Assembly: GCA_949752745.1 (NCBI GenBank)
Contig: OX457024.1
Location: 105,437,190-105,501,189, forward strand
DNA length: 64,000 nt
Source of the DNA: Protula sp. h YS-2021
Taxonomy: Eukaryota > Annelida > Polychaeta > Sabellida > Serpulidae
Direction of reading: 5' to 3'
The notes below the pieces were generated by a model. It saw nothing but the letters and a program-made list of their open reading frames with translations, was not told the origin of the DNA and ran no database searches. The stretch's first letter is position 1, and every line of letters begins with the position of its first letter. Position numbers and translations under genes: made by a program. This document shows, in pieces, positions 41,861 to 53,230 of this stretch.

Positions 41861-43289
41861 TTTTAAGGTAGGCTAATTTGCATTTTATTTCAAGACATTT
41901 TAAGTTATATCTATAGATTTCCAGAGAAATACCTCTAAAAATTGCCCTTTGAACATCGCTTTCCAATTTTTAAGCTCCTTTTATTAAGTATTATATTTTT
42001 TTTTAGGGTTGACCATGTAGGTATTTGTAAGGGAAACCCGGCTAGGTTTCAAGTAATGTGGCAGGACGTTTAACGTTTTTTTTTTTTGTCTGTTGTACAC
42101 AAGAAAGAACACAGCTTCTAGTTCATTTTTTTATTTAGCAACAGCATTCGTCTTCACACACGGCACAACAACTCATAACCCGAACGATTGACTCTCCAAA
42201 AAAAAAGGGGAGGAGATACGAGCGAGAACGTCATGAAAAGCAATAACAAAAAACACGTCAAGTAATGCGCTACTGTGGCCCTTCTGTTCTAACGACAGAG
42301 GGCTCTAAGACACGGGTGAAGATCTGGCACCTTCAACTCTATGCAAGTGTAGCGATTCTCTGCCAACAGAGAAACAGATAAACCGACATATCAATATCAA
42401 TTTTTTCACGTACAATAGTTATTCCTTGGAACTTATAAATGCTATAACAATATCCATATATCTACAAAATGAAGGTACTCCTGACTGCTTGGAAACACCC
42501 TAAAAATAACACTACTCTAACCCCCTTTCTAATTACTGACGTTAATCCCTAACATCACGCAATACTCCGGTTTTATAATTCTGATCTCGTGCTAATCTTC
42601 TAAACGCACCGAACTATGCTCGCACTGCTCTTCTGACTTCCTTTCTAATTTGCTTATCTGCTTAAGCGCTATTGCAATCACTCTTCGCTCTTCTAGGCTT
42701 TACGTGATGTGTGCTGCCTTTTACTTTTCAGCGAGTATTTATAGCACAGAGTCAGAGATCACGTGACTTCTTTTTCTGGCTACTCTGATTGGTCAATTTT
42801 CGGCACCCTCCTTGTCCCAAAACTACATTTATATGCAAGGCCGGGTGACGTAACACCGTCGTAAAGCTTGTTTACAAACATGGTCACCGAGGTAGCCCAT
42901 TTTCGGCAAACAAACAACCCATTCTGGGCCGCCCTGTGTCAGTGAATTTATCCCCCTTTTCTTTGTTTCTAAAACTTTTTACTTGCTTTATAACAAGGGT
43001 CGTATAAACGCACCAACTGATACTGAATACTTAAATAACACCGCAAGACATTAGAGCAATATAAAACTGAACGTATGACATGTATAAAACCGATGCATTT
43101 GTTTTTAACATTAAACACGACACGATTGAAAAACATAAAATGGCGAAGTCAAAAACTACTTAACAGACACGTAAATAAGCTGAAACCAGTTTAAACATAA
43201 CACTGGCCTAAGACAAACTATGTTTTACACAATTGTATAACATTTATGTTAAATACAGCTTAAATATTTGAAGTTGAAAAACAACCAAA
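41861..43289. other. No gene recognised
   Basis: No domain or exon found. CCAAT/ATTGG motifs near 42790 and a CRE-like TGACGT near 42845 could belong to a promoter, but no adjacent gene was recognised. Confidence 0.35.
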
Positions 43290-43297
43290 CTGGGATG

Positions 43298-43368
43298 GAG
43301 CGAAACTGCATTGCCAATCACGTGACCACAATAAAGGCGCACCTGTGATTGGTCAACTTTCGCTCCCT
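43298..43368. promoter_or_regulatory. Dyad of paired CCAAT boxes within GGAGCGAAA arms
   Basis: GGAGCGAAA at 43298 pairs with TTTCGCTCC at 43360, and inside these CCAATCAC pairs with GTGATTGG. A further TTTCGCTCC follows at 43376. Two inverted CCAAT motifs about 40 bp apart suggest NF-Y-type binding or a small palindromic repeat. No gene start is assigned. Confidence 0.35.
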
Positions 43369-43379
43369 TAGAAAATTTC

Positions 43380-46300
43380 GCTCCTTTTTCTGACACAGAA
43401 ACGCCAGAAAGAAGCGAACACTTTATACACATAGAACTCAGTGCTATTTGAAGATTTAACCATCGCAATACCTGTGCGACATACTGACAAAGCCCTCAAC
43501 ATATACACCGATAAAAGGTTGACTTTGATTAAAGAAACAAAGTGAATATGACAAGAAATGCAGTATGACTTTCATTTTTTCGCTGCCGACTATTCTGAAC
43601 GAGAAAAAAGATTTATGTTACGTGAATTTCTTCCGAACAGCACAGGAATTCTATAACAACGTTTTTAATCTAGCCCAACGGGTAAATACGTTTCAACAAC
43701 GTCAAACCAAAAACCAGTAACGTTCACAACAATTCAAGCTTTCCAAACGCCGAGAGGCGTTTACACTATTGTTTATGACATACCAACAATCACCACTACA
43801 TAAGTAATGATGGTAGAAATAAATGCGAGCGCCGAAGGCGCGAGCCGAAAAATTTTGCCCTAAAAAATACTTATACTTATATATTTTTTTTTAAATACTT
43901 TTAAAAATACTTTTTTTTTATACTTTTTTTCATGGCAAAGTGAGTGGCAACACTGGAAACGTATTAGGGTTTGTCTCAAACATTGAATGAGTAGGACATT
44001 TATTGCATTTCGTCTGAAAGAAACTGAAAAACAGCGACTTAGGAATACTGGACCATGAAACAAGTCGCAACTTGTCGTCTAGATTTGCCATAGTCACAGC
44101 GATTTTGATAACCTGTGGATTGTGGATTACTATTTTGTTATTGAGTTTTGGCCGATGTTCTTTGAACTTCGATAGCTTGTTGATTTTGTTTCAAAGATTC
44201 ACTTTTTTCATGAAATATTAAAACAGTTTTTTTTTAATAGATTAAAAAATTACAGAGGCATTTTTCTGGGTTTCACGGCAATGTTTTCTTTAGGTTGAGC
44301 ATTGAAGTGTGACTGCATCCGTTAATGACTGTGGTGTGCTGCATTTGGGCTATCAGTGACTCATTTGCTGCGCACTTCTTTTTCTCTGTTTTTGAAAGTA
44401 GACAGTTCATGTTTTGGCAAAACGGCAAATGTGAACGGTTGAGTATGAACCACGGAGAGCATTTTACTCAAGCTGTGTTAGGAATTAAGTTGTAAAATGA
44501 ATAGAATATTTGTTTCTTTATCCAACTTGAACCTCTTATACAACTCCCTTCAAATACATGTGTATATTGTGGCAGAACATGGCCTTCCACCGATGCTTTT
44601 AGCCTAGTTTTTTTTGTTTTTTTTTTTTTAAATATTATTTTTTTGTTTTCGGTGTAATTCGCCATTTTGCAATGATCAAAAGACTTGTTTATGTACAACT
44701 CAGAACGAGGCTGGAATGTCTACAGCCATATTTTCAGGGTCTTCTGCTTTCATTCGGTAACAAAAATGAGACGTGTAAAACAGCAGAAACGCGCAACACT
44801 ATTTTGCAAACGTGAACTATTTGTTTATCTTTTTCATACCGGAACATTTTTTTACGAAATATCTTACAAAACTACTTCACTTAAGTTGTCTATAATGCAT
44901 ATTTAGTCCTTTGAACGGCTTAAATAAACGGGAACTGAAATGGAATAATGCATTTCTCACGTTTAATAGATCACAATTCCTACGAAAGGAACCTTTCTAG
45001 ATTGATTACGAAGTAAATCTGAGTGTTGAGGGTTTTCCGGGGTTCTGACTAAAAAATAAAGGTTTTGTAGAGTTTTTGGACCTATCTAAAATAGGGCTTT
45101 TCGGGATTTTGCGACCATCAAATTTAATAATACTTAAATATGTGACGCATAAATTTATATCTACAGAAATTAATAAATCATAAAACATACATTTAAAGTG
45201 GTTAGAATTTTTGAAAAAAAATCCGGGTAACATTTTATTAAAATTTATGAATAAAAATACCTAAACAGAACACATAGCTCTATGAGAATTGGTTCTTGTA
45301 AGAATCATGTATTATCACCCACAAAATTCTTCAATATGCTCTTAATATAAATGAAATGCAATAATGGTAAGTGAACATAACTTTTGAAAATTCACTTATT
45401 TATTTGCGATACAAACATATATACTTATGCATAAGTGTTTGAAGACACTGAAACTGGAATGCACCCTTCTCTAAGTGAAGACTTCAAGAAGAAGGCATTT
45501 GACGTGGGTTACTTTTTCTGCCACTAGATGGCGAATGAATCATTGCGAAATCGGGAATGGAGTTCCCTTTTGGAATGTCGAAAGTGTAGCATGTTAGACA
45601 TGTTTGAAAGAGAATTACAAAGCAAACTGTAGTGTTTGTGTTGAGTTATAGGGAAATCAAATATTTCTGGGCAAAATATTTTTGGACAACTTTAATCCGA
45701 CATATTATTTTGTCATCCCAAAATCTAAGAATTTTGCGAATTAAATGATTAAATAACCACATAAACAACTAACTATTAAAAGAAAAGGTATAAAAAAATG
45801 CCGAACATGAACTGGTTTAGATAGTCCTACCATTTAAGGGGGTGTTGTTTTATTTAACCGACCTTTCTGGGGATAATAGGCGAGACAAAAGAGACATTTT
45901 CGGGATGACGAACTTGCATAAACACTGGCGAAAGACCTAGGTTACTGGTAGGAAATTTAACGCGCTCTTCACATGATTGGTGACGTCACCAAAGTAGTCT
46001 GAGATGACTCTTGCGTAGCTCGGAGTCAGTTCTCTGACTTGTATAATATCGTATAACTCTCTGTCAGAGCTACGAAGCCTTCCATTGTTCCACTAATAAG
46101 GATCAACTTCATATGCTCTGAGACACGAATCCTGCATACGAGTCCCTATTATTCAAACATTTACAGAAAGTACATGCCCAATATACCTGTTTGTAAAACA
46201 AGCACAATTTTTAGTGAACTGTGTATCTTTTATTTGTTGATAAAGGTGAAAAAAAGTTAGTTTCCGCACCCACCTGTCAAATGTTGATTTACAATCTAGC

Positions 46301-47096
46301 CTTTAAATGTCAAGTGACCAAGTCAAATGACCAAAAATTTAAAGTTTATTTGTATTTGAATTAAAGAGGTTATAGTTTATTTGTAAAATATAAACTAAAA
46401 TAGTTGATGGATGCAGAGTTAGTTATAAATTTATTTTGTACACCCACAATATTTGTCTTTTATTTTTTACGTTCGTTTTGAAATATTAGTTCAAAGGTTT
46501 TTTGGTGGACAATTGCAAAAATTATTGTTACTTTTTCACGCCATAAAGTATGCTCTGTGTATACAAACAAATGTCAATTATTGTTCGAGATTTGTTGTTA
46601 TTTCCGTATTATTTTCTGTTAAAGAAAGCGTAACCCAGAAGTTGTACTGTGAGGGCCTTTAGCAAATGCCAATAAAGACTTATGGGTCGTTGAATCTCGC
46701 ACAAAGTAGCCACAGGGATGCCTCATAGCAAGCGTAGTTGATTTGCTTATCGTTATATAGCGAGGCTTTGAAGCGGTGCGTGGAAACTTTGTAGTGTACC
46801 GCTTCTTGGAGCTAACTCTTGCGATCTTCCTATGACAGCAAGAGTTGTAGTTCCTGTAATAGAACTTACCATTGATGGCGGTTTTTCCAATTTTGGCACC
46901 CGGCCCTGGCCAATGGCTTTATTTTAGAAAGGGTGCATCAAATACACGGCCCAGTTACTCGTATAAATTATGGCGCAAAATTTTTGTGGTGAAATAACAA
47001 TTTTTATACTGAGAAACATATGTTTTTTGAGAACATGATATAGAAACTACCATTATCGTCCCAAAACAACAATGAATATATAAAACCACCCTTTAT
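43380..47096. other. No gene recognised
   Basis: 3.7 kb of AT-rich DNA with only short frames. An imperfect inverted repeat at 46013-46075 pairs CGTAGCTC with GAGCTACG and CTCTGAC with GTCAGAG. No RNA gene or exon could be supported. Confidence 0.35.
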
Positions 47097-47366
47097 TCAG
47101 TTTTTGGAGTTTTGTCGAAAGTAATGCACCAGGATACCTCTCAATGTGCTTTTTAAGAGAACGCCTGCTGTTTTGAACCTAGATATCCTGGGACGTGATC
47201 CAAAAGAGCCATAGTCTCGAAAGTTGAGATCAGTGGCTACTTCTGTTGCAGAAACTGTGAACTTTTCTGGCTTGGGAAGATAGAAAGAGTCCGCTTTGGC
47301 TACATCAAGAGCAACTCCCTTCTTTTGACCTGCAAACGGTCCCTTTAAAGTTGAATCAGTCACCAT
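47097..47366 (-). CDS. Hypothetical 89-codon frame or exon
   Basis: Codon use and residue mix (GQKKGVALDVAKADSFYLPK, VATDLNFRDYGSFGSRPR) look more protein-like than nearby frames, but no family is recognised. A minus-strand donor-like GTAAGT lies at about 46867-46872. It could be an isolated exon or a relic of a mobile element. Confidence 0.22.
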   Translation of the reverse strand: MVTDSTLKGPFAGQKKGVALDVAKADSFYLPKPEKFTVSATEVATDLNFRDYGSFGSRPRISRFKTAGVLLKSTLRGILVHYFRQNSKN

Positions 47367-47549
47367 TCAATCAATAAAGTGAATTAGAGAGCTTAGGATG
47401 GAAGACAAGCATTTTGTTAGACGCGACAAAATTGCATGCGAAAAAAAAACTGCGTGTGATCCTCCAAAAATTAACATCATGTTGGCTTTTTAGAAGTGTT
47501 AACGATCAAGTTTTTCAAAATAGTTCTTCTCCTACCAGTTAGATATAGT

Positions 47550-48494
47550 TGTTGTGATGCAAGCTTTGGCCGTGCTGCTAAGCAGCGATGAAAGACCCAG
47601 TTTTAACCTAATTCTAAACTAATTTTTAGTCCCCCGCCGTCGCGTAGCGCGGAACGGGGGACTATAGTATTCGGGTCTGTCCGTCCGTCTGGCGACACTT
47701 GGAAACACAAATTTGTGCACGCGATATCCCAGTCGCTATTCAAGCCTGGCTTTTGATTGTTGCTACAGTGAAAATATATATATTGAATTGTGCAACGTTG
47801 CATTATTTTTTGATTCGACCAAAAAATGACGAAATGGCGACTTGTTGAAAATAGGAAATGTTTTAGTATTTCTGTTGCCTACAGTGCAACTTTGTGCACG
47901 CAATATATCGGCCGCCATTCAAGCCTGGCTTTTGATTGTTGCTACAGTGAAAATATATATATTGAAGTTGTGCGCGGTCGCGTTATTTTTCGATTCGACC
48001 GAAAAATGACGAAATGGCGACTTGTTGAAAATAGGAAATGTTTTAGTATTTCTGTTGCCTACAGTGCAACCTTGTGCACGCGATATCTCAGCCGCTATTT
48101 AACTCTGGCTTTTGATTGTTGCTACAGTGAAAATATATATAATGAAGTTGTGCGGCGTCGCATTATTTTTCGATTAGACCAAAAAAAATGACGAAATGGC
48201 GGCTTGTTGAAAATAGGCAATGTTTTAGTATTTCTCTTGCCTACAGTGTAACTTTGTGCACGCGATATCTCAGCAGCTATTCAAGCCTGGCTTTTGATTG
48301 TTGCTACAGTGAAAATATATATTGAAGTTGTGCGACGTATCGCATTATTTTTCGATTCGACCATAATTCGTGGCGGGGGACATTCATCAGTTTCACTGAT
48401 AACTTGTTTATTTTGATCCTCTTTATGCATAGCGATCTAACAGGCAAGCACCTTGTATGACGTATCAACTCAAAACGAGACTAATCTTACAACA
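47550..48494 (-). repeat. 3' LTR, split by a nested element
   Basis: Matches the 5' LTR at 52377-52560 once the 782-bp insert (47629-48410) is removed. The right LTR also carries about 17 extra bases near 52525, so the two LTRs have diverged noticeably and the insertion is not recent. Confidence 0.9.
47629..48410. mobile_element. Short repeat family R, full copy with 180-bp internal repeats
   Basis: Left end GTCCCCCGCCGTCGCG pairs locally with CGCGGAACGGGGGAC; the right end has GGCGGGGGACATT, then hairpin TCAGTTTCACTGA and AACTTGT. TTTA flanks both sides, and removing the insert restores the LTR exactly. The interior has about 3.7 copies of a 180-bp unit (GATTGTTGCTACAGTG at 47754, 47934, 48114 and 48295). 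No coding capacity; because 180 is a codon multiple, a 60-residue repeating frame appears. Asymmetric ends, a 3' hairpin, T-rich target and internal tandem repeats recall Helentron-derived or 'pearl'-type elements of bivalves (inference). Confidence 0.75.
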
Positions 48495-49042
48495 CCTTCC
48501 TTTTTTTAGAGGTCCTTAAGAATGCTTCAGAATCATTGTGTACTAAGTTCCATAACTGCTAAACTTTGTGTTACCATTTTTAAAAGTAGATATTTTTCAT
48601 TCACACGAGTTTCTTTCACGAGATTTTGAAACGGACACAGAACTGCAATAAAGGACTATTATTATACTTATAAACACATTCTCAATATGCAAGATATAAT
48701 TATACCACAGCATACCTTTTTTTGAAAACTTAATTTTTTTAATTTGTTGTTATCATTTTTTCTTTTAAAATAGTAGCCGAGAAATTTTAAAACGCTTTTT
48801 ATGAACAGGGTGGTCTTTTTGCATTAAATTCCTACACAGAAAATAGAAGAAAAACGGATAGATGACTGCTTCTCTGCTAATCTGCGCTAATGTATTTACA
48901 TTACTGGCACCCTGGGGGTCATGCTGATGGTTAATGGGTGCTATCTAGATGCACTGATAACCAGATGTTGTTATCAACAAAACACCATTTACTGTCTTAC
49001 GGTGCATTTCACTCTCATTGTTTTTTTTTTTCATGTGTTCAA

Positions 49043-49258
49043 TCAAATGTTTTTTAACATGTGTTCAATCAAACGGTTCGGTTTTTTGACTGATCTTCTC
49101 GGTGGAGGCGTTGCAATTTCCTTGCCGTTGCTGGGTTCTATTTTAACAGTATAGTCTGTGTTATCCATGTTGTTTTCTTCGTCATGCAGCACTGATTTAG
49201 GCGCCATTTTTGAGATTCCGTCTGTTTCTTCTGTACTGTACACCTTGTGTATTTTCAA
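49043..49258 (-). pseudogene. Gypsy pol C-terminal tail
   Basis: Residues TPPPRRSVKKPNRLIEHML resemble the basic tail at the end of Gypsy polyproteins. It lies downstream of integrase and upstream of the polypurine tract. Confidence 0.5.
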
Positions 49259-49500
49259 CGATGTATGACCGGGACGAGCACTCTTGTAGGACTTTGGCTG
49301 GTTTATTTCGTGTTTTCTGATCGTAATTATACATCATGAAGTATCTTCAGGGGTGAATTCGGGTAAGTCTTTTGCCTTTTTGTCATAGTTTGCTTTCTAT
49401 TTCTGCTTGAAATTGATTTTACACTCTATTATATTCCCGTCATTCTCTGACTTTAAGAGCGAGTGGTTAATCGAAAGTGAGGTCTTGATTCTCCGATTCA

Positions 49501-49826
49501 TTAACAGCTGAGCTGGCGATTTTCCTGTTGCTCCAGGGGTTGCTCTATATGCCTGTAGGGCCTTGTAGAGGTCCTAGTTTGAGTCGAGGCCCTTTTTTCA
49601 CTTTCTTTACCACTTTTACTGATGATTCGATGATACCACACGATCGACTGAAGTGTGGCGAGATGGTTTTGTGTTGAAAAACCCCTTTCTGTTGCAAATT
49701 CTCTAAACCAGACTGAATTGAAACAAGGTCCATTGTCACTAATACAGACGCCATCGGTACCCATCCTTGCAAAAACACTTGTGCATCCCAAAATAACTTC
49801 TCTTGATGTTTGAGTTTATAGGGCAA
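49501..49826 (-). pseudogene. Gypsy integrase core fragment
   Basis: Two overlapping frames give WVPMASVLVTMDL and DNGPCFNSVWFREFATERGF, the second catalytic Asp block (DNGP-F-S..F), followed by SPHFSRSCGIIESSVKVVKK, corresponding to the E-containing helix (N-G..E). The H2C2 zinc domain and the first catalytic Asp are missing, because RNase H ends only about 130 bp upstream. Confidence 0.8.
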
Positions 49827-49957
49827 TTTCCTCGAGGAACAATGAAAAGTAGTGAGTAATTATGAGGAAATCTTTATTGGGGTGTGTATGTGGATCCATA
49901 CCCACTTTCTGAAAGGCTCGCAATGGTATTTCGTGATTGATAAGTGACTCCGCCTGA

Positions 49958-50430
49958 TTACATTTCACTTGTTTTAACAGTACGTTCAGCTGCTCTGCTT
50001 ATCGCATCAGCTGGAATCAGTTGTTTTCTAGGCACAAACACTACCTGTAAGTCATAGCGCTCTAATTTCAACACGAGTTTTTGTATCCTCACGGGACAAT
50101 CCGCCAAGGGCTTTGTAAATAGACTAATCAATGGCTTGTGATCTGTTTCTGCAATCACTCTTGCGCCATAAATAAATTGGTGAAAACGACCGCACCCGAA
50201 TGAGATAGAAAGTAGTTCCTTTTCTATCTGCGCTCATCTTGCTTCTGCTGGAGTTAATGCTCGGCTTGCGTAACTAACAGCTTTCCAATCACCACCGCGT
50301 AACTGTATTAACAGGCAGCCTAATCCATCTTTGCTTGCATCTGACGAGATTGTAATCGGCTTCGATGGATCGTAGAACGCCAGTGTCGGTTCTGATGACA
50401 GATCGTGTTTCAGTCGATCAAATTCTTGAT
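49958..50430 (-). pseudogene. Gypsy RNase H domain
   Basis: Reads PTLAFYDPSKPITISSDAS (first Asp), GLGCLLIQ, YASRALTPAEAR, a stop, then AQIEKELLSISFGCGRFH (Glu), YG..VIAETDHKPLISLF (Asp) and PADAISRA. The catalytic D-E-D residues are visible but a nonsense codon interrupts the frame. Confidence 0.85.
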
Positions 50431-51342
50431 GTTGTTTTTTCTGTCAAGATCCATTCATTTTTCTGCTCGAGCAGATGTCTCAATGGCATTGTTTTTGATG
50501 ACAGATCTGGTATCCATTTGGCTAAGTAATTCACCGTGCCGAGAAATCTCTGCAGTGCGTGTTTGTGCTCGGGGATCGGTATATGTAACACAGCTAACAC
50601 TTCTTCTGATCCGGTTTTTCCCTGTCAGCAATAATCTTGTCACCGAGAAATATCAATTCGTTGACACCAAACAAACATTTGTCCTTGTTCAGTTTCAGTT
50701 CATTTTCTTTGATTCGCTTGAAGACTTCTTTCAATGACTCGACATGGGTGGCGTAATTTTCACCCTTAATTATGATAATGTCCATGTTTGTGTCCACGCC
50801 TTTGATGCCTTCCAAGATTTCACTGATTCGCTGATGATAAACCTCTGGCACTGTAGGTATCTGTAACGTCCAAACGGAGTTGCGGGCGTTGTGAGATAAC
50901 TGCTTTAATTATCCAATCTAATCTGCCAAAATGCTGAGGAGCTGTCGAGCTTGGTGAATACCTTTGCGTTTGCGAAACGAGACATCACTTCTCTGGGCGG
51001 TAGTTTGAAATGTTGACGCTTGACTGCCCGGTTGAGACTGCAGGGGTCTAAACATACCCGTATTTGGCCATTTGGCTTTTTGGCAAGGACGATCGCATTT
51101 ACCCAGGGCGTACCTTCTCTTACATTAGTAATGACGCCTAATTGCTCCATCCTCTCTAGCTCACTTTTTAATTTGTTGTGAAGCGGGAACGGAATCTTTC
51201 TACAGGGCTGTGCGACAGGTTTTACTGTACTATCCATTGCACTTGTGTAAACACCGGGTAATGTTCCTAGTCCTTCAAACATTTCTTTGTTTTCAGGTCT
51301 GAACGTGTCGTAATCCACGTGTTTATGAACACTGTATGGCAC
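50418..51342 (-). pseudogene. Gypsy reverse transcriptase
   Basis: 51342-50905 carries VITNVREGTPWVNAIVLAKK, NGQIRVCLDPCSLNRAVKR and VFTKLDSSSAFWQIRL (first Asp block). After a frameshift, 50851-50594 gives MPEVYHQRISEIL and then TNMDIIIIKG, where the family has a Y-x-D-D-I block: one Asp codon of the pair appears deleted. The thumb follows (ELKLNKDKCLFGVNELIFLG) and then HALQRFLGTVNYLAKWIPD at 50418-50600. It cannot be catalytically active. Confidence 0.9.
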
Positions 51343-51469
51343 ATATCAGCTTAACAAGCTGCAATAGCTCTTTTCCCAGGAGACGGTTATTGTCGTTTTC
51401 ACTTATATAGAAAACGGCCTTAACTTATTTATCCCTATAGCTCACGGAGACTCAGCATTTGCCTTTACG

Positions 51470-51605
51470 CGATATTACATCTCCTGTGTATCCGCGGAGT
51501 ATGTCTTTCACTGGGTGGAGCTTTGGACGTTTTGGTATATGGTAGTAATCACTCACTGACAGCATATTTACTTGCGCGCCTGTGTCTAAGTTCATAGGAA
51601 TGAGA
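51470..51605 (-). pseudogene. Gypsy aspartic protease
   Basis: MNLDTGAQVNMLS (D-T-G active site) and SDYYHIPKRPKLHPVKDIL in a short frame between the gag knuckles and RT. It continues ILRGYTG before frames are lost. Confidence 0.8.
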
Positions 51606-51734
51606 ACTTACCACAGCGCTTCACTTTTGTTCAGTGACGCTATTTCAGCTGTGTTGAAGTAGATGTTTTGGGTGGTTTCTAAATCTGAAGAGTCGCTGTC
51701 ACTATAATCCTCTTTGAGCGCATACTTTTACTCC

Positions 51735-51870
51735 AACAACACTTTGAAAAATGGCCTATGGCACTACACTAGTTACACTTTTTGCCGTGCGCAGGACAGT
51801 TGCCCTTTGCGTGTCTATATCTACACCTGCGACACTTTTGGCCTATTAGTTGTTTGCGCTCCGAACTTTT
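51735..51870 (-). pseudogene. Gypsy gag zinc knuckles
   Basis: CRRCRYRHAKGNC (C-x2-C-x3-H-x4-C), then C-N-stop-C-SAIGHFSKC, two nucleocapsid-type knuckles, the second broken by a nonsense codon. The rest of gag (51870-52360) is too decayed to delimit. Confidence 0.75.
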
Positions 51871-52364
51871 TGCATTGCTGTCGGGACCTTGTTTCTGATC
51901 ATCAGACTTTGTCGATTTTCGAAACTTTTAGGGCGGCGTCTCACTTCCTGTACGGTAGGCCTTATTGCCTCTTTCTGTAACTGTTGGACGCTGTGTCCAA
52001 AGTTAGCTGATCTTCATTCCTTTGGGTGCATTTAACATTTCCGTTTTGAAATTAGTATGAATGCGAACCTGTGCAATATGGAGAGTCACTATTCTGGAAT
52101 TCACAGAATTATTGTCACAAAGTCACCTTTTTTGCAATTAACACAGTCCAAAGTCAAAGTAACATAAGTAATCGGCTGAGTTACCTTGTTAAATAGAAAC
52201 TCGGCTATAGTAATATCCGAAATATAACCGTATCCAGTTAATAATCACTTATGTGCTGATCACTACTTTCTCCATACTGCCTTTGTGTAGTTCACTTCAA
52301 TTCCCTAATGTCCCAAGTATTCACCGACATCATAAATATGTTTCTGCAGATAGTGATCCGTTTT

Positions 52365-52376
52365 ATTCTGACACCA
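52365..52376 (-). promoter_or_regulatory. Primer-binding site
   Basis: TGGTGTCAGAAT on the minus strand begins directly after the LTR end ACAACA, the expected position for tRNA priming of minus-strand synthesis. Confidence 0.8.
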
Positions 52377-52560
52377 TGTTGTAATGTATGGTTTGGCCGT
52401 GCTGCTTAGCAGCAATGAAAGACCTGGTGTAACCTAATTCTAAACAAATTTTTATTTTGAATTTCTTCATGTATAGCGATCTAACAGGAAAGCACCTTGT
52501 ATGACGTAACAACTCAAAACGAGGCATGCTATGCATAGAACATGAGCTAATCTTACAACA
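52377..52560 (-). repeat. 5' LTR (184 bp)
   Basis: Starts TGTTGT and ends ACAACA (both read on either strand). Contains TATGCATAG. Partner of 47550-48494. Confidence 0.92.
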
Positions 52561-52689
52561 GTAGTTAACGTAAGCATGCGTTCACCTGGGAACAGGGAGT
52601 AAAATATGCAAACGGGAGATCGTATGCTAATTTTTGGCAATAAATTTGTATTATAGACGCGACAGAGCATGTTGACGAAAAATGCACCG

Positions 52690-52697
52690 CTCAAATC
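52690..52697. repeat. Left 8-bp target duplication CTCAAATC
   Basis: Perfect direct copy at 57136-57143. Confidence 0.9.
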
Positions 52698-52984
52698 TAG
52701 AGGTGTGACGGTTCACCTCCGGCTCGGTTCGGTTCGGTTCGATTCGGTTCAACAAAAATCTTCGGTTCGGTTTTTTTCGGTTCGGTTCAGCAAAACCAAC
52801 CGGTAGTTTTTAGGTTTTTTTTCAAATATATATATCTATAGTGCGTGTTTATTTATTTTTTAACAAGCTATTATTTAAAATAAGAATATGTCAAGCAAAT
52901 AAGAAATTTTTTTTTTAGCGCAGTTACTTGTTTGCTGCGTTATGATAAATTGTTTAAACTTAACACCTTGAGTGAAAGTGATGT

Positions 52985-53230
52985 GTCAGAATAGCCTACT
53001 CCATTTTGTAGTCGTATATACAAGGAATATACGACATTTCAATGTTCGGTCGTATATACACTGAATATACGACTTTTCAAATTGCCGTAGTATATACACG
53101 GAATATACGACTTTCAGTCTCGGTAGTATATACACGGAATATACAACTTTCAATGTTCGGCAGTATATATACATGAAATATACGACTTTTCAAATTGCGG
53201 TCGTATATACTCGGAATATACAACTTTTCA
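52985..53230. repeat. ~37-bp dyad satellite, left (GTCGTATATACACGGAATAT)
   Basis: Six copies of GTCGTATATAC...GAATATACGAC, each itself a dyad, spaced by TTTCAATGTTCG or TTTTCAAATTGC. The inverted counterpart lies at 54548-54765. Confidence 0.88.

Larger units (their letters stand above)
47550..52560 (-). mobile_element. Ty3/Gypsy-type LTR retrotransposon, inactive
   Basis: Complete layout on the minus strand. LTRs begin TGTTGT and end ACAACA. The primer-binding site abuts the 5' LTR (TGGTGTCAGAAT, 52365-52376) and a purine tract abuts the 3' LTR (48495-48512). Domains run gag knuckles, protease, RT, RNase H, partial integrase and a C-terminal tail. Flanks ATAGT (47545-47549) and GTAGT (52561-52565) suggest a 4-5-bp target duplication with one change. 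The order RT-RH-IN is that of Ty3/Gypsy. Many frameshifts, a deletion in integrase and an altered RT active site show it is dead. Confidence 0.92.

Noticed and set aside
47826..48191. 60-residue repeating plus-strand frame (MTKWRLVENRKCFS)
   Set aside because: The 180-bp repeat inside the short element is a codon multiple; other copies of the family lack it.
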